From Bradyrhizobium sp. CCGB01 (GTDB lineage: Bacteria > Pseudomonadota > Alphaproteobacteria > Rhizobiales > Xanthobacteraceae), in contig NZ_JANADK010000001.1 of the NCBI RefSeq assembly GCF_024199795.1, forward strand, positions 5,208,001 through 5,272,000: DNA of 64,000 bases, read 5' to 3'. Positions 1-8,272 of the stretch are shown here, piece after piece (position 1 is the first letter of the stretch; each line of letters begins with the position of its first letter). Below the pieces are notes generated by a model. That model was not told the DNA's origin. It ran no database searches and saw only the letters and a program-made list of their open reading frames with translations. Made by a program: the position numbers and the translations under genes.

Positions 1-37
1 TGCGGGGGTGATATAGTCGCCTGTTTCTGATTTAAAC

Positions 38-271
38 CTAGGGCGCACCGGATTTTGGCCCTGCGCCCTCGAGACCGAGCCGTGGTGCTCCCTTCTCAGT
101 CAGGCAGATCGGCGAGTCCTGGTAAGCCTTCACGCAATTCCTGTACAATCGCATCTCGATCGTATCATCGAGCACGCCGAAAACGGCCAGTAGCGCGAGC
201 CCCACACCGCCCGCGATCCCAACCGAATAGATTGCTGCGCGCCGGACCTGCGACGCAAGTTTCTCACTCAT
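38..271 (-). CDS. Small single-pass membrane protein, paralogue of 1544-1765
   Basis: A 77-residue protein of unknown function. Residues about 10-32 form one hydrophobic segment (AIYSVGIAGGVGLALLAVFG), preceded by basic residues and followed by a polar tail with two cysteines (RNC and ICLTE). The same pattern, VRRAAIYSVG-x-AGGVG then LDD-x-IE-x-RLY-x-NC and CLTE, recurs in the protein at 1544-1765, so the two are paralogues. I chose the internal ATG at 271 rather than 343 because it leaves an N-terminus as short as that of the paralogue. The paralogy makes a real gene likely; no function can be assigned. Confidence 0.6.
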   Translation of the reverse strand: MSEKLASQVRRAAIYSVGIAGGVGLALLAVFGVLDDTIEMRLYRNCVKAYQDSPICLTEKGAPRLGLEGAGPKSGAP

Positions 272-578
272 CGAATTGCCCAGCGAAACATGCTCGACAA
301 TGCTGCGGATTGAGAGTTGTTCCGCGGGACCGTCAAACGCCAACTGAGGCGGCCTTACTTCGGCTTTTCAGCTTGGACGTGCAGAACGTAGAGTTTGGTC
401 TGGAACTCGTCCGTGACTTCCACCTCCAAGCAGCATGCTTGTCAGGCAATTCCTGGCCACGCGGTCGATCTCATGGCGCTCGTGCGTGTGACGGAAGTAT
501 CCCGGCATGCGTCAGTCATACTGTCGCGACAGTCGCGTTCCACCGAGAGACCGGAACAAGCAGGCCGCAGGCGCGGGG

Positions 579-746
579 TTATTTGCTTCCAGTCAGAGCT
601 TCGAGTCTGTCGAGTTGACCGGCTACACCAGCAAAGCTTCTGGCGATATTCTTCATTAGAAAAGCGCGGTCTTCGGAATTGGTAGGGTCCGAGGCAAGAG
701 TCTTGTAGTGGTTTGCAATATCCCTGCATTGGGCGGCCGTAATCAT
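579..746 (-). CDS. Small charged protein (55 aa)
   Basis: A short reading frame starting MITAAQCRDIANHYKTLASD and ending LEALTGSK. A GGAG ribosome-binding sequence lies 6 nt upstream of the ATG (complement of 753-756). The product is predicted helical and soluble, with no signal peptide or membrane segment; its amphipathic pattern (ANHYKTLA, then DRAFLMKNIARSFAGVAGQLDRLEAL) suggests a two-helix protein. I believe short proteins of this style are common in Bradyrhizobium, but I do not recognise a named family. The start, the ribosome site and protein-like composition support it. Confidence 0.6.
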   Translation of the reverse strand: MITAAQCRDIANHYKTLASDPTNSEDRAFLMKNIARSFAGVAGQLDRLEALTGSK

Positions 747-1170
747 ATGACACTCCAATCACTGCAATTCGCAATGGATGATTGTGAGCACACAACCGGG
801 GTCAGATTACGGCACTCGCGCACGAGCGACGATTGAGGCTTAAAGGGCAAGCGGGTCGGTTGGCGGAATCGAAACCGAGAGCCGCTGCCGTCTCTTGCTG
901 CGCCGCAAAAGGGAAAGGCCGCAGCGTGGTTCCAGCCCCACTGCGGCCATCCCGGACAAATTAGAATTTTGGTACTCAAATCTCGCCGGTGTTCACACCA
1001 TAGAACACCCCTTTCCGAAAATGGAGTCGGTAAAACTACCGGACTTCGACGTCCGACGGATTGTCATCCGTGAGTGAGGATGGCACTCCTCGCCCTTGCC
1101 AGCCCCAACTGCTCCCGGCTGCCGATCCAATTGGGGATTAGAGCGCCGGGAGTGCGACACCTGTCAGTGT
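747..1170. other. Intergenic stretch, no convincing gene
   Basis: About 420 bases without a supported gene. Short open frames exist on both strands, for example plus 895-1077, but they have no good ribosome site and an unconvincing composition. The region ends in a hairpin terminator that belongs to the minus-strand genes to its right. Confidence 0.4.
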
Positions 1171-1197
1171 AAAAGAGGCCGCCCACGGAGGCGGCCT
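1171..1197 (-). terminator. Rho-independent terminator
   Basis: An 8-bp perfect stem AGGCCGCC/GGCGGCCT (1176-1183 with 1190-1197) with a 6-base loop. On the minus strand it is followed by CTTTT (1175-1171). It lies 48 bases past the stop codon of the minus-strand gene at 1245-1484 and would end that transcript. Confidence 0.7.
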
Positions 1198-1244
1198 TGC
1201 TTTATGGCCCTCGAAAAATTTGCCGGCGAAGCCGCTAGCAACAG

Positions 1245-1484
1245 CTAGTGTCGCTTCAGGGCATCCTGCCTGGCGATCGCGGCCCTCCCCATTTGCTCGA
1301 TGGTATCGGCCATGTTGATCCTGCGTTGCGCTTCCAATTTTTGGGCGCAGTCTTCATCGGCGTCGCATTGCTTCCTGAACAGTTCAAGCGTCGTCGTGAA
1401 GTGAAATCCCGGCCGTGTCGCGACGTAGGCGATACAACCGAAGCTGGCCGCGAAACCAGTCCAAATGAACAGGCGAGACGGCAT
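1245..1484 (-). CDS. Small membrane-anchored protein (79 aa)
   Basis: Begins MPSRLFIWTGFAASFGCIAY, one uncleaved hydrophobic segment (about residues 4-22), then a charged helical region with paired cysteines (KQCDADEDCAQKLEAQ) and a basic C-terminus. It lies 59 bases downstream of the small membrane gene at 1544-1765 on the same strand, so the two are probably co-transcribed and end at the terminator at 1171-1197. The layout, a short anchor followed by a tail with two cysteines, resembles the neighbouring paralogues without clear sequence identity. Function unknown. Confidence 0.6.
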   Translation of the reverse strand: MPSRLFIWTGFAASFGCIAYVATRPGFHFTTTLELFRKQCDADEDCAQKLEAQRRINMADTIEQMGRAAIARQDALKRH

Positions 1485-1543
1485 ACGTTCTCGCGCTCCA
1501 CGGTGGCACGAACGCGCGTCGGTCGTTTTTGGCGGCGGAGACG

Positions 1544-1765
1544 CTACGGAACGTAAAATCCGAGCCGCAATGCACGTTCCTCAGTCAGGCAGACGATCGA
1601 CAGGTCCGGGTGAGCCCTCAGGCAATTCCAGTACAGTCGCCTCTCGATCGCATCGTCGAGCAGGCCGAGAACAACGAACAGCGCGATGCCCACCCCGCCC
1701 GCCATCCCAACCGAATAAATCGCTGCGCGCCTCACCCGGGACGCGCGGGAAAATTCCAAGCCCAC
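1544..1765 (-). CDS. Small single-pass membrane protein, paralogue of 38-271
   Basis: A 73-residue protein with one hydrophobic segment (IYSVGMAGGVGIALFVVLGL) and a tail carrying NC and VCLTEE. It aligns along its length with the protein at 38-271, sharing VRRAAIYSVG, AGGVG, LDD and CLTE. First gene of a probable two-gene minus-strand unit with 1245-1484. Two diverged copies within 1.5 kb suggest local duplication. No known family is recognised. Confidence 0.6.
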   Translation of the reverse strand: MGLEFSRASRVRRAAIYSVGMAGGVGIALFVVLGLLDDAIERRLYWNCLRAHPDLSIVCLTEERALRLGFYVP

Positions 1766-2028
1766 TGTAATTCACTAACTACCAAAGAGTGCACTGACGT
1801 AAAGTACTACTCATGCAGCAAGTCAAGGTTCGGGTCAATCGCCCGAGCTGAATCAGCGGCGCATAACTAGAAATCCCGCCTGATTTGCCAACAAATCCGC
1901 CCCTATCGGGCGCTCCGGGCATTGGCTCGCCTGGCTACTCGTGCACGCCCGCAGAACTGGGCGGAATACCCAGCTCGCAACTTGTCGTAGCAGTTACGCA
2001 CCTGTAGGTTGCCCGCCTGCGGGGGTAC

Positions 2029-3459
2029 ATGCTGTTTTCGACCACACTTTTTCTCTTCAGCTTCTTGCCGAGGGCTCTTGCAGCCAGTTGGCTCACAAGT
2101 TTCGGGCCATATTGGCTCTTCCTGCTGACCCTGACCGGCGCCTCAGCGTATTTCTACGCGGCCCATATCCCAGCCTATCTGTGGCTGCTAGGCCTCTCGG
2201 CGGCCGCGAATTACGTGATCGCAACGCTGATCGGGAAAGGACATCGACGCTGGTTATATCTTGCCGGCATCGCGTTCAATCTGGCGCCACTCGGCTACTT
2301 CAAATACTGGGACTTTGTTGCCCGCAATATCGATCGCGCTCTGGGCCTGCCCTTTACGCCGTCCAACATCATCCTGCCCCTCGCGATTTCGTTCATCACC
2401 TTTGAGCAGATCGCCTTCCTGTCCGACGTGCATGCGGGCCGCGTCGAACGCGGCTCAGCGCTGCGCTATTCCGCATTCATCAGCTTGTTTCCCAAGCTCA
2501 TCGCCGGACCGATCATCCGATATACCGAGATGCTGCCCCAGTTTCGCGCCGAGAAGCGGCCGAGCCTGGACTTGATCGTCACAGGACTCTGCATCTTCTC
2601 GATCGGTCTGTTCAAGAAAGTTGCCTTTGCTGACCAGCTCGCACCGTCAGCCGATCGCATCTTCGGCCTTGCGAGCGGGCAACTGGTGTCGGGAACGGAT
2701 GCGGCCCTTGCGATCGCCGCGTACGCCGCGCAGATCTATTTCGACTTCTCCGGCTATTCCGACATGGCCATCGGACTTGCATGCATGCTCGGACTGACGC
2801 TGCCGATCAATTTCTTTTCACCCTACAAGGCGACGTCCATCATCGAGTTCTGACGATGCTGGCACATCACGCTGTCCCGCTTCCTGCGCGACTACTTGTA
2901 TATCCCCCTTGGCGGCAGCCGCGGCCGGATATCACGGACTTACGTCAACCTGTTCCTGGTGATGACCTTGGGCGGGATCTGGCACGGCGCCGGATTTGCC
3001 TTCGTCATATGGGGCGCACTTCACGGCGCGGCATTGATCATCAATCACGCTTGGAATTCGATCCGTCCCGCCGCACTGGCGGACTCACGTCTCGTGTCGT
3101 TTGTCGGCTGGACCGCGACAATGGCCACCGTCCTGTTCGGCTGGATTTTCTTCAGGGCCGTCGATCTTGCGACGTCACGCAACATGATCTCGTCGCTCTT
3201 CACGCCATGGGCGACGAGCACCCTCGAACCAAGGGCCATCCATCTGCTTGGCTTCTGCTGGCTGCTGATCCTCGTCTGCCCGAACACCGCGCAACTGTTT
3301 GGCTTCAGCTTCCTCCTCAAAGGAAGCGAGAGCGACTACCTGCGGCAAATCCCTGCGGCCAAGCTCGGGCTTGTGGCGCTCGGCGGCACTCTGCTCTTTT
3401 TCTCGGTCGTCATCATGGTATCCGGCACGCCAAATGCTTTCATCTATTTCCAGTTCTAG
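2029..3459 (+). pseudogene. MBOAT-family O-acyltransferase (AlgI-like), interrupted by in-frame TGA
   Basis: Reads as a 476-codon membrane-bound O-acyltransferase of the AlgI/PatA type, which passes acyl groups across the inner membrane to extracellular polysaccharide. Many hydrophobic segments are visible, starting FSTTLFLFSFLPRALAASW after a GGGGG ribosome site. The family signature normally reads FWRRWHITLS. Here it reads F-stop-R-C-W-H-I-T-L-S: the first Trp codon is TGA at 2851-2853 and the second Arg is Cys. The frame then continues open and well conserved (SRFLRDYLYIPLGGSRG, then GGIWHGAGFAFVIWG with the catalytic His) to a TAG at 3457-3459. Single-base changes rather than decay explain the break, so it is either a very recent pseudogene or a sequencing error. 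The SGNH gene downstream overlaps its 3' end by 26 bases, as expected for an O-acetylation operon. Confidence 0.8.
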
Positions 3460-4429
3460 CCTGGCCAGGCTCGCCGTTCTGATCCTGACACTCCCCGCCT
3501 GCGTGCTGGGTATCGAGGCTTACTGCCATCTCTCAGGGCGATATGCAGCGACGACCTATTATTTCCTCAAGAACGCTGCGTTTTCGGACCCGACAAATGC
3601 GGTGTTCGGCGATTCCCACGTCATGGCCATCTCTCGCATTCCAGAGTTCTCTTTCTATGGCTGGGCCGGCGAGCAGCCCGAAGAACTCAACACGCTCACG
3701 CGCTACCTCTACGATGCGACCAAACCCGGGAAGATCATCCTCCAAGCCGACCCGCAATGGTTCGGCGGATACCATGAGAAACGCCAGAAATTCGTCACGC
3801 AACGAAATCTGATCAGCCGGCGATTCCCGACCGTTCTCTCGTCAGCCTACTATTGGGAAACGCTGCGCCCCAACATCGTCGCTTCTGGCTATGACGTTGC
3901 TAATCAGATCATCTCCTCCGCTCACGCGCAGGAGACCTCCCCTGTGCGATCACGAGCCGCAGCAGCAGAGAAAAGGTGGGTCGAATTGTATCCGCGGCAG
4001 CACTTCAATTGGACTTGGCTCTCTCCCGACGATCGAGCAGATCTTACCGAAGTTCGCGTCTTGGAACAGAACCCACGAGCTGACTTCGTCCGCAGCACCT
4101 CCGCAGCCGAGTTCGAGGAGGCCATATCACGCCTCGCTGAGCGCGGAGCAAACGTCTGCCTCTTTAGAACGCCTGTGACGCAGGAATACCTGAAGATGAC
4201 GAGTTCGATCCCGGACAGCCGCTTTGCCGAATTCGAGGGCTACATCAACAAGATTGCAAGCCGCTTTAAGCTTCGACAGGTCGACTTCAGAGATCTTCCT
4301 CGCAACTTTAGCGACGATGCCTTTGCTAACTCCGATCATCTGCTGGATAGCGAATCCATCGCGCTCTGGCCCCTCGTTGCGCGCGCCTGCTTCGATGATG
4401 GTCGGTCGGTCGATGAGCCCCGCAAATAA
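3434..4429 (+). CDS. SGNH/GDSL-type protein, probable polysaccharide O-acylation partner
   Basis: A 331-residue protein with an N-terminal signal anchor (SLARLAVLILTLPACVLGIEAY) and an SGNH-fold catalytic pattern: the nucleophile block FGDSHVMAI near residue 60 and a C-terminal NSDHLLD block carrying the Asp-x-His pair. Such proteins (AlgJ/AlgX-like, DltD-like) take acyl groups delivered by MBOAT permeases and attach them to polysaccharide in the periplasm. The start is the ATG at 3434, inside the 3' end of the MBOAT gene, which implies translational coupling. With the MBOAT gene interrupted upstream, this gene may have lost its acyl donor. The specific substrate cannot be read from the sequence. 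Confidence 0.75.
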   Translation: MLSSISSSSLARLAVLILTLPACVLGIEAYCHLSGRYAATTYYFLKNAAFSDPTNAVFGDSHVMAISRIPEFSFYGWAGEQPEELNTLTRYLYDATKPGKIILQADPQWFGGYHEKRQKFVTQRNLISRRFPTVLSSAYYWETLRPNIVASGYDVANQIISSAHAQETSPVRSRAAAAEKRWVELYPRQHFNWTWLSPDDRADLTEVRVLEQNPRADFVRSTSAAEFEEAISRLAERGANVCLFRTPVTQEYLKMTSSIPDSRFAEFEGYINKIASRFKLRQVDFRDLPRNFSDDAFANSDHLLDSESIALWPLVARACFDDGRSVDEPRK

Positions 4430-4432
4430 AAT

Positions 4433-4481
4433 GCGGCCCCGGCCGTGGGGGCTATTGGGGATTGTAGAGGGCCGGGGCCGC
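4433..4481. repeat. 12-bp inverted repeat
   Basis: GCGGCCCCGGCC at 4433-4444 pairs exactly with GGCCGGGGCCGC at 4470-4481 across a 25-base loop. It lies just after the SGNH gene, between it and a minus-strand relic. There is no T run on either side, so it is not a classical intrinsic terminator, though it could stabilise the 3' end of the upstream mRNA. Confidence 0.5.
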
Positions 4482-4522
4482 TGGAGGTGCCTGGGCCTTG
4501 GGGAGGACCAAGCATCCTGAGC

Positions 4523-4759
4523 CTAGGAAAGACCGACAATCGGTGCTGTTCGCTTTCGCACATTGGCGACAGGTTCCATCGACGCAAGCGGAATAGCTGC
4601 AATGAAAGTCGCGCAGGCTTGCTTGGAGAGCTTCGCAAGGTTGCGGCCGCGTGCGCGTTGATCCGCGATCTGGCGCCCGATCCAAACAAGCGAGAAGATT
4701 CAAGCTGCGATACAGGCGCTGATATTGGTGGCAGAAGGCGGCGGCCCGACAACATTCAT
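4523..4759 (-). pseudogene. Small membrane protein gene with in-frame TGA (possible pseudogene)
   Basis: From the ATG at 4759 the frame reads MNVVGPPPSATNISACIAA, then TGA at 4702-4700, then continues open for 58 codons (IFSLVWIGRQIADQ, LAKLSKQACATFIAAIP, ending VGLS) to a TAG at 4525-4523. The residues on either side of the TGA together make a coherent membrane segment followed by a basic helix, as in an N-terminally anchored small protein. A Trp codon (TGG) would restore the frame. Alternative overlapping frames exist but look less protein-like. This is judged by composition only, so confidence is modest. Confidence 0.4.
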
Positions 4760-4907
4760 CTAATCGTCACACTCAGCGCATGCACGTTAAGCAACTAATC
4801 AATTGTGATTTGAATCATATTGACCCCGGGCAGAGTTGCGGTAGGCTTCTTTCACCGGGGCTGGCTGCTTATTTCACTTACTCTGATTTTTTCATTTTAA
4901 CCCGGTC

Positions 4908-4938
4908 GCCGCTGTGGTCTCCACCGCGGCCTTTTATT
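4908..4938 (+). terminator. Strong intrinsic terminator
   Basis: GCCGC-T-GTGG-TCT-CCAC-C-GCGGC, a two-part stem of 9 pairs with a single mismatch and a 3-base loop, followed by CTTTTATT. It stands nearly 500 bases past the end of the SGNH gene and just ahead of the gene at 4987, so it may close a short non-coding transcript or act as an insulator. Confidence 0.65.
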
Positions 4939-4986
4939 CGGGATTGTCGTTAGCAGTCGGCTCGCTGCATGAGGGAGTATTCTTCC

Positions 4987-5175
4987 ATGAGCGACACAGC
5001 ACCTTCGCAGAGCAGATTTTTAGTTCGAATGGGTGGCAATGGCTGGATGGTCTATGACCGAGAGCGCAAAGGTCCCGCAGCAATTGGTTTCGACTTGGCC
5101 GCGGATCTGAGCAAAGAGCGAGCAGAACAAGTGCACCGCTTCCTGACTAAGCCGGAGGCGCGGAGCTGCGGTTAA
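4987..5175 (+). CDS. Small conserved-looking protein (62 aa)
   Basis: Begins MSDTAPSQSRFLVRMGGNGW and contains MVYDRERKGPAAIG, with a helical C-terminal half (DLSKERAEQVHRFLTK). An upstream in-frame ATG at 4969 exists, but GGGAG at 4972-4976 is well placed for the ATG at 4987. No signal peptide or membrane segment. The pattern FLVRMG-x-NGWMVYDR looks like a short beta hairpin of a small rhizobial family that I believe recurs in Bradyrhizobium, without known function. It is single, with its own upstream terminator-separated start region. Confidence 0.65.
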   Translation: MSDTAPSQSRFLVRMGGNGWMVYDRERKGPAAIGFDLAADLSKERAEQVHRFLTKPEARSCG

Positions 5176-5625
5176 ACCGCCCGCCAGCGTGAGCCGGTGG
5201 CCCCAAGATTGATCTGCGCCCGCCTGCTGTACGCCGCGCTCCGATGACGGAAGCGGTCAACACCGAGCTCGTGGAACTCGACCGACTCCCGAATTTTCCC
5301 ATCAGGATCAGGACGCTTGGCCGTGCGCGACGCCTGGCCTCGCTGAGTGACGGCCCGTCACTCGGTACCGCCGAAAGTAGTCATCCGGCCGGTCCCGGAA
5401 TTATCGTGGAACCGTACCGTTCAGGTCGCGAAGACCATCGCGGATAGCGAGGTCAGCGCCGTGGCCGCACGGCACCGGACGCCGGCGCATTCCATGGGAA
5501 GGCCGCGGGCCCTCGTAATCCCCCCTGCAACACCGCATCAGTCTGCTGTTCCAGGCGCCTCGCCACAAAAGCCGGGAGACAACGCGCACAAAAGGTGTAG
5601 GATTCACAAAAATCGGAGGAGCGGC
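5176..5625. other. Intergenic stretch, nothing recognisable
   Basis: About 450 bases between two small plus-strand genes. Short open frames are present (plus 5244-5447, minus 5401-5607), but they lack a good ribosome site and show shadow-like composition. No strong hairpin, tRNA or repeat family was recognised. Confidence 0.35.
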
Positions 5626-5796
5626 ATGTTTGAAATCAGCGGTTTCGACACGGCAGGCGTGGTCAGCCTCAAGCGGCTCTCACTCGCCGCCGCCCTCAAG
5701 AAGGCCAGAGAACTCGTCCAGGACGGGTGTTGGGAAGTTCAGATCGTTGATCCGGCTGGCCGGGTGTACACTTCGTTTGAGGAGCAAGCCGCTTAG
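5626..5796 (+). CDS. Small soluble protein (56 aa)
   Basis: Reads MFEISGFDTAGVVSLKRLSL at the start and ends with VDPAGRVYTSFEEQAA. The ATG at 5626 has a strong GGAGG at 5616-5620. The sequence alternates a helix (LAAALKKARELVQDG) and strands (CWEVQIVDP, GRVYTSF), a compact alpha/beta mini-fold. No signal peptide. It resembles other short proteins of rhizobial genomes; function unknown. The good ribosome site and folding pattern are the support. Confidence 0.65.
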   Translation: MFEISGFDTAGVVSLKRLSLAAALKKARELVQDGCWEVQIVDPAGRVYTSFEEQAA

Positions 5797-5884
5797 TCGC
5801 CACGCCCTTCGGCGCTTTCCAGAAGGCACCCGCCCCGGCCGATCACGCTTTGCAAGGTCGGGCTTTGGCCACGATCCGCCGTGG

Positions 5885-6112
5885 CTATCCGCCTCGGCCG
5901 ACGTTTGACGAGGCGTTATCGAGCCAGCGCCGTGTTGCTTCATCGCTCCAGCCGGGGACCGCGAAGCGCACGCGAGAATTCACTTCCGCACCGGAACGAT
6001 CGACCGCAGGATGGCGTGCCGCAGGATCGCGCGCGCGAGCGTGATGCAGCGTTGCAGCGTTTGCAGACGTGCACAGGACGATCAAAAGGCCCACGGCCAA
6101 AACATGGCGCAT
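5885..6112 (-). CDS. Small secreted His/Arg-rich protein, related to 11930-12142
   Basis: A 75-residue precursor with a clear signal peptide, MRHVLAVGLLIVLCTSANA, cleaved near residue 19-20. The mature part starts ATLHHARARDP and ends with FAVPGWSDEATRRWLDNAS. I started at the ATG at 6112 because it opens the signal peptide directly. The mature N-terminus HHARAR and the PGW motif recur in the secreted protein at 11930-12142, so the two belong to one small family. Exported to the periplasm; no enzymatic motif is visible. Function unknown. Confidence 0.65.
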   Translation of the reverse strand: MRHVLAVGLLIVLCTSANAATLHHARARDPAARHPAVDRSGAEVNSRVRFAVPGWSDEATRRWLDNASSNVGRGG

Positions 6113-6351
6113 CGCATCGGCTCCAATCAAATCCCCTCCGGCTTAGGTAATACGCCGACCGTCCCACGCGATCCGACGCGGCTTCACAGCTGAGAGAGCG
6201 AAGCGCGAACACAACTCAGCGAAATCCTTCGCCTGCCCGCTGTATCGGGCGCGGCAGGATCCGCCGGTCAATTCGCGTGCGCATTCAACCTTTCTTCAGA
6301 AATTTACGCTCACCCTACACATCCATTTCCAATAGTCATTGTTGTGCGCAG

Positions 6352-6636
6352 ATGAGTTCGGTTCAGGTTCAGTGCACGCGGTGCAAATCCGTGTTTCGCG
6401 ATCGCGCCGGGCGATTGCAGGATGGCTATTCCAGGCAATGTCCGAGTTGCGAGGTGGTGCTGTTCTTCGCCGAGGATTCGCAGCATCCTTTCGTCAAGCG
6501 CGCGATGCGTGATGCACGCAAGGTGCGCAAGGAGCTGCGCAAGGCGGGAGCGGCAAGGCGGCTCGTGCCGAATGTCCCCGCAACGCCGTCCCGGTCGTTG
6601 CAGGGCCGCAGGCGAATGCCGGGCCGATCCGAGTAG
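6352..6636 (+). CDS. Zinc-ribbon protein (94 aa)
   Basis: Starts MSSVQVQCTRCKSVFRDRAG. Two CxxC knuckles, CTRC (residues 8-11) and CPSC (29-32), form a zinc ribbon like the one found at the N-terminus of many bacterial small regulators (MJ0042-like finger). The rest is a basic helical tail (DARKVRKELRKAGAARR) that could contact nucleic acid. The ATG at 6352 places the first knuckle close to the N-terminus; the upstream ATG at 6277 would add an uninformative extension. Single gene, no operon partner. A DNA- or RNA-binding role is inference. Confidence 0.7.
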   Translation: MSSVQVQCTRCKSVFRDRAGRLQDGYSRQCPSCEVVLFFAEDSQHPFVKRAMRDARKVRKELRKAGAARRLVPNVPATPSRSLQGRRRMPGRSE

Positions 6637-6703
6637 CTCCTGCCGTCGTGGACCCGCGGGCGATTTGCCGCACCCACGCCGCCAGGACGCGGCCGCCCCC
6701 TCC

Positions 6704-7096
6704 TCACCGGCGCTGCGGCTTCCTTGGAAACAGCCGATCGCGGATGTAGCGCGAGGTCGGCGTCAGGCGGATGCCGCGCGGCTTCTGCCAGGCGGCGCGG
6801 TCGATCTCGTTCTTGTCGCCGATCGCGAGCCTGCCCTTGGCGCCCTTGGCGATGAAGATCGCATCGCTCATCTTGCGCCCGGAGCGCTTGTTTCTGGCCT
6901 TCACTTCCTTCCAGAGGCTGATCCGGCCGAGCTTCAGCTTGGGCAGCTCCTCCTTGATCTCCCGCCGCAGGCAATCCTTGTCGGATTCGCGCGCGCGCTT
7001 GCGGCCGCCCGGGAACATCCACAGGCCGTCCGACCGTCGTCTGACCAACAATACCTTGCCGCGCCTTGCGGCAACCAGCTTGGAAGACTTCGCCAT
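6704..7096 (-). CDS. Nudix hydrolase
   Basis: A 130-residue Nudix-fold protein. The Nudix box is visible as FPGGRKRARESDKDCLRREIKEEL, written here in parts: GGRKRARE, then DCLRREIKEEL, fitting G-x5-E-x7-R-E-U-x-E-E. The family hydrolyses nucleoside diphosphates linked to another moiety, using Mg2+ held by the REIKEE glutamates. The substrate is not evident. The start is taken at MAKSSKLV (7096), which begins the first strand of the fold; an upstream ATG at 7129 is possible. It stands alone, 96 bases downstream of the permease gene at 7193 on the same strand. Confidence 0.85.
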   Translation of the reverse strand: MAKSSKLVAARRGKVLLVRRRSDGLWMFPGGRKRARESDKDCLRREIKEELPKLKLGRISLWKEVKARNKRSGRKMSDAIFIAKGAKGRLAIGDKNEIDRAAWQKPRGIRLTPTSRYIRDRLFPRKPQRR

Positions 7097-7192
7097 TGCT
7101 GCCGTAGATCGAAAACAGAATCGTCCCATCGTAACTTGTCTAGTTCAATAGACAAGTTCGCGGACGCGTTGATCACAGCCCGTGCGGAAAGC

Positions 7193-8272
7193 TCAGCTTT
7201 CGCTCGCCGCCGCCCGGTCCTCGGTCCTGATCCAGACCATCATCAACTCCCAGGCCACCGACAGGATGATCGGCCCGATGAACAGGCCGACGATGCCGTT
7301 GGCGAGCGTGCCGCCGATCACGCCGACGAAGATCACGATGGTGGGCGTGGTGAGGCCGCGCCCCATCACCAGCGGCTTCAACATGGTGTCGATGAAGCCG
7401 ACGAGGACGAGAAACACGGTGAGCAGCAGCGCTGTAGTGACGTCCTTGGCGGTCCAGATCCAGATGATGACCGGCAGCAGCACCAGGAATGCGCCGATCT
7501 GAACGATCGAGAGCAGCAGCACGATGAAGGCGAGAAGGCCGGCGCTCGGCACGGCGGCGAGCTTGAAGCCGATGCCGGCGAGCAGCGCCTGCACGATCGC
7601 GACGCCGATCACGCCTTGCGCCACGGCGCGGATGGTGGCGCCTGCAAGCTCCAGGAAATGCTCGCTCTGCTCGGGCACGATGCGGAAAAGGAAGCCGCGG
7701 CCAGCCGCAACCAGCCGCGGCCCGTGTGGAAACAGGAAGCCGGCGACGAACACCGAGACCAGGAACTGGAGCGCGCCGAGGCTTGCATCGCCCGCGAGCG
7801 ACAACAAGGGTCCCGCCAGCGGCTGGAGATAGGGTGCGACCTCGCGCAGCACCGCGCGGATGTTGTTGTAGGCCTGCTCCCAGAGCTCAAAGAGCCAGGG
7901 TCCGACGACCGGCCACGATTTGAGCTGCTCCGGCGCCGACTGGAGCGCGAGGTCGCCGGTGCCGAGCTGGCGCGCCAGATCACGCACGCCGTCGACTGCG
8001 CTGAGGCCGAGCCAGGTCGCAGGGCCAATGACGATGCCGAGCGTGATCAGGGTGAGGATCACGGCCGCGGTCTTCGGGCGCCCGCCGAGGATCTTGGCGA
8101 CCCAGCTGAAGGCCGGGTAGAACGCGACCGCGAGCACGCCGCTCCAGGCCAGGATCGGCACGAACGGACGGATGATCAGGAAGGTCCAGATGATCAGCAG
8201 GCCAAGCAGGCCGAGCCGGATCACGAGCTGGATGATGTCCTCTCCCGTCAGGAGCTGACGGAGGCTTTTCAC
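7193..8272 (-). CDS. AI-2E family transporter (PerM/YhhT-like permease)
   Basis: A 359-residue polytopic inner-membrane protein with about eight hydrophobic segments and the family layout: paired N-terminal helices (VIRLGLLGLLIIWTFLIIRP and VLAVAFYPAFSW), a central soluble section, and a C-terminal block with PSAGLLAFIVLLLSIVQIG and MLKPLVMGRGL. Family members are proposed exporters of small molecules, in some cases Na+/H+ antiporters; substrate prediction is not possible. The start is the GTG at 8272, preceded by GGAAAGG, in preference to a far upstream ATG at 8377 that would add a non-hydrophobic extension. Same strand as the downstream Nudix gene. Confidence 0.85.
   Translation of the reverse strand: MKSLRQLLTGEDIIQLVIRLGLLGLLIIWTFLIIRPFVPILAWSGVLAVAFYPAFSWVAKILGGRPKTAAVILTLITLGIVIGPATWLGLSAVDGVRDLARQLGTGDLALQSAPEQLKSWPVVGPWLFELWEQAYNNIRAVLREVAPYLQPLAGPLLSLAGDASLGALQFLVSVFVAGFLFPHGPRLVAAGRGFLFRIVPEQSEHFLELAGATIRAVAQGVIGVAIVQALLAGIGFKLAAVPSAGLLAFIVLLLSIVQIGAFLVLLPVIIWIWTAKDVTTALLLTVFLVLVGFIDTMLKPLVMGRGLTTPTIVIFVGVIGGTLANGIVGLFIGPIILSVAWELMMVWIRTEDRAAASES

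Noticed and set aside
895..1077. 60-codon plus-strand frame
   Set aside because: No ribosome site, no family resemblance, composition unlike nearby genes.
4452..4703. 83-codon Cys-rich minus-strand frame
   Set aside because: Overlaps the more protein-like frame at 4523-4759; Cys-rich, without signal peptide.
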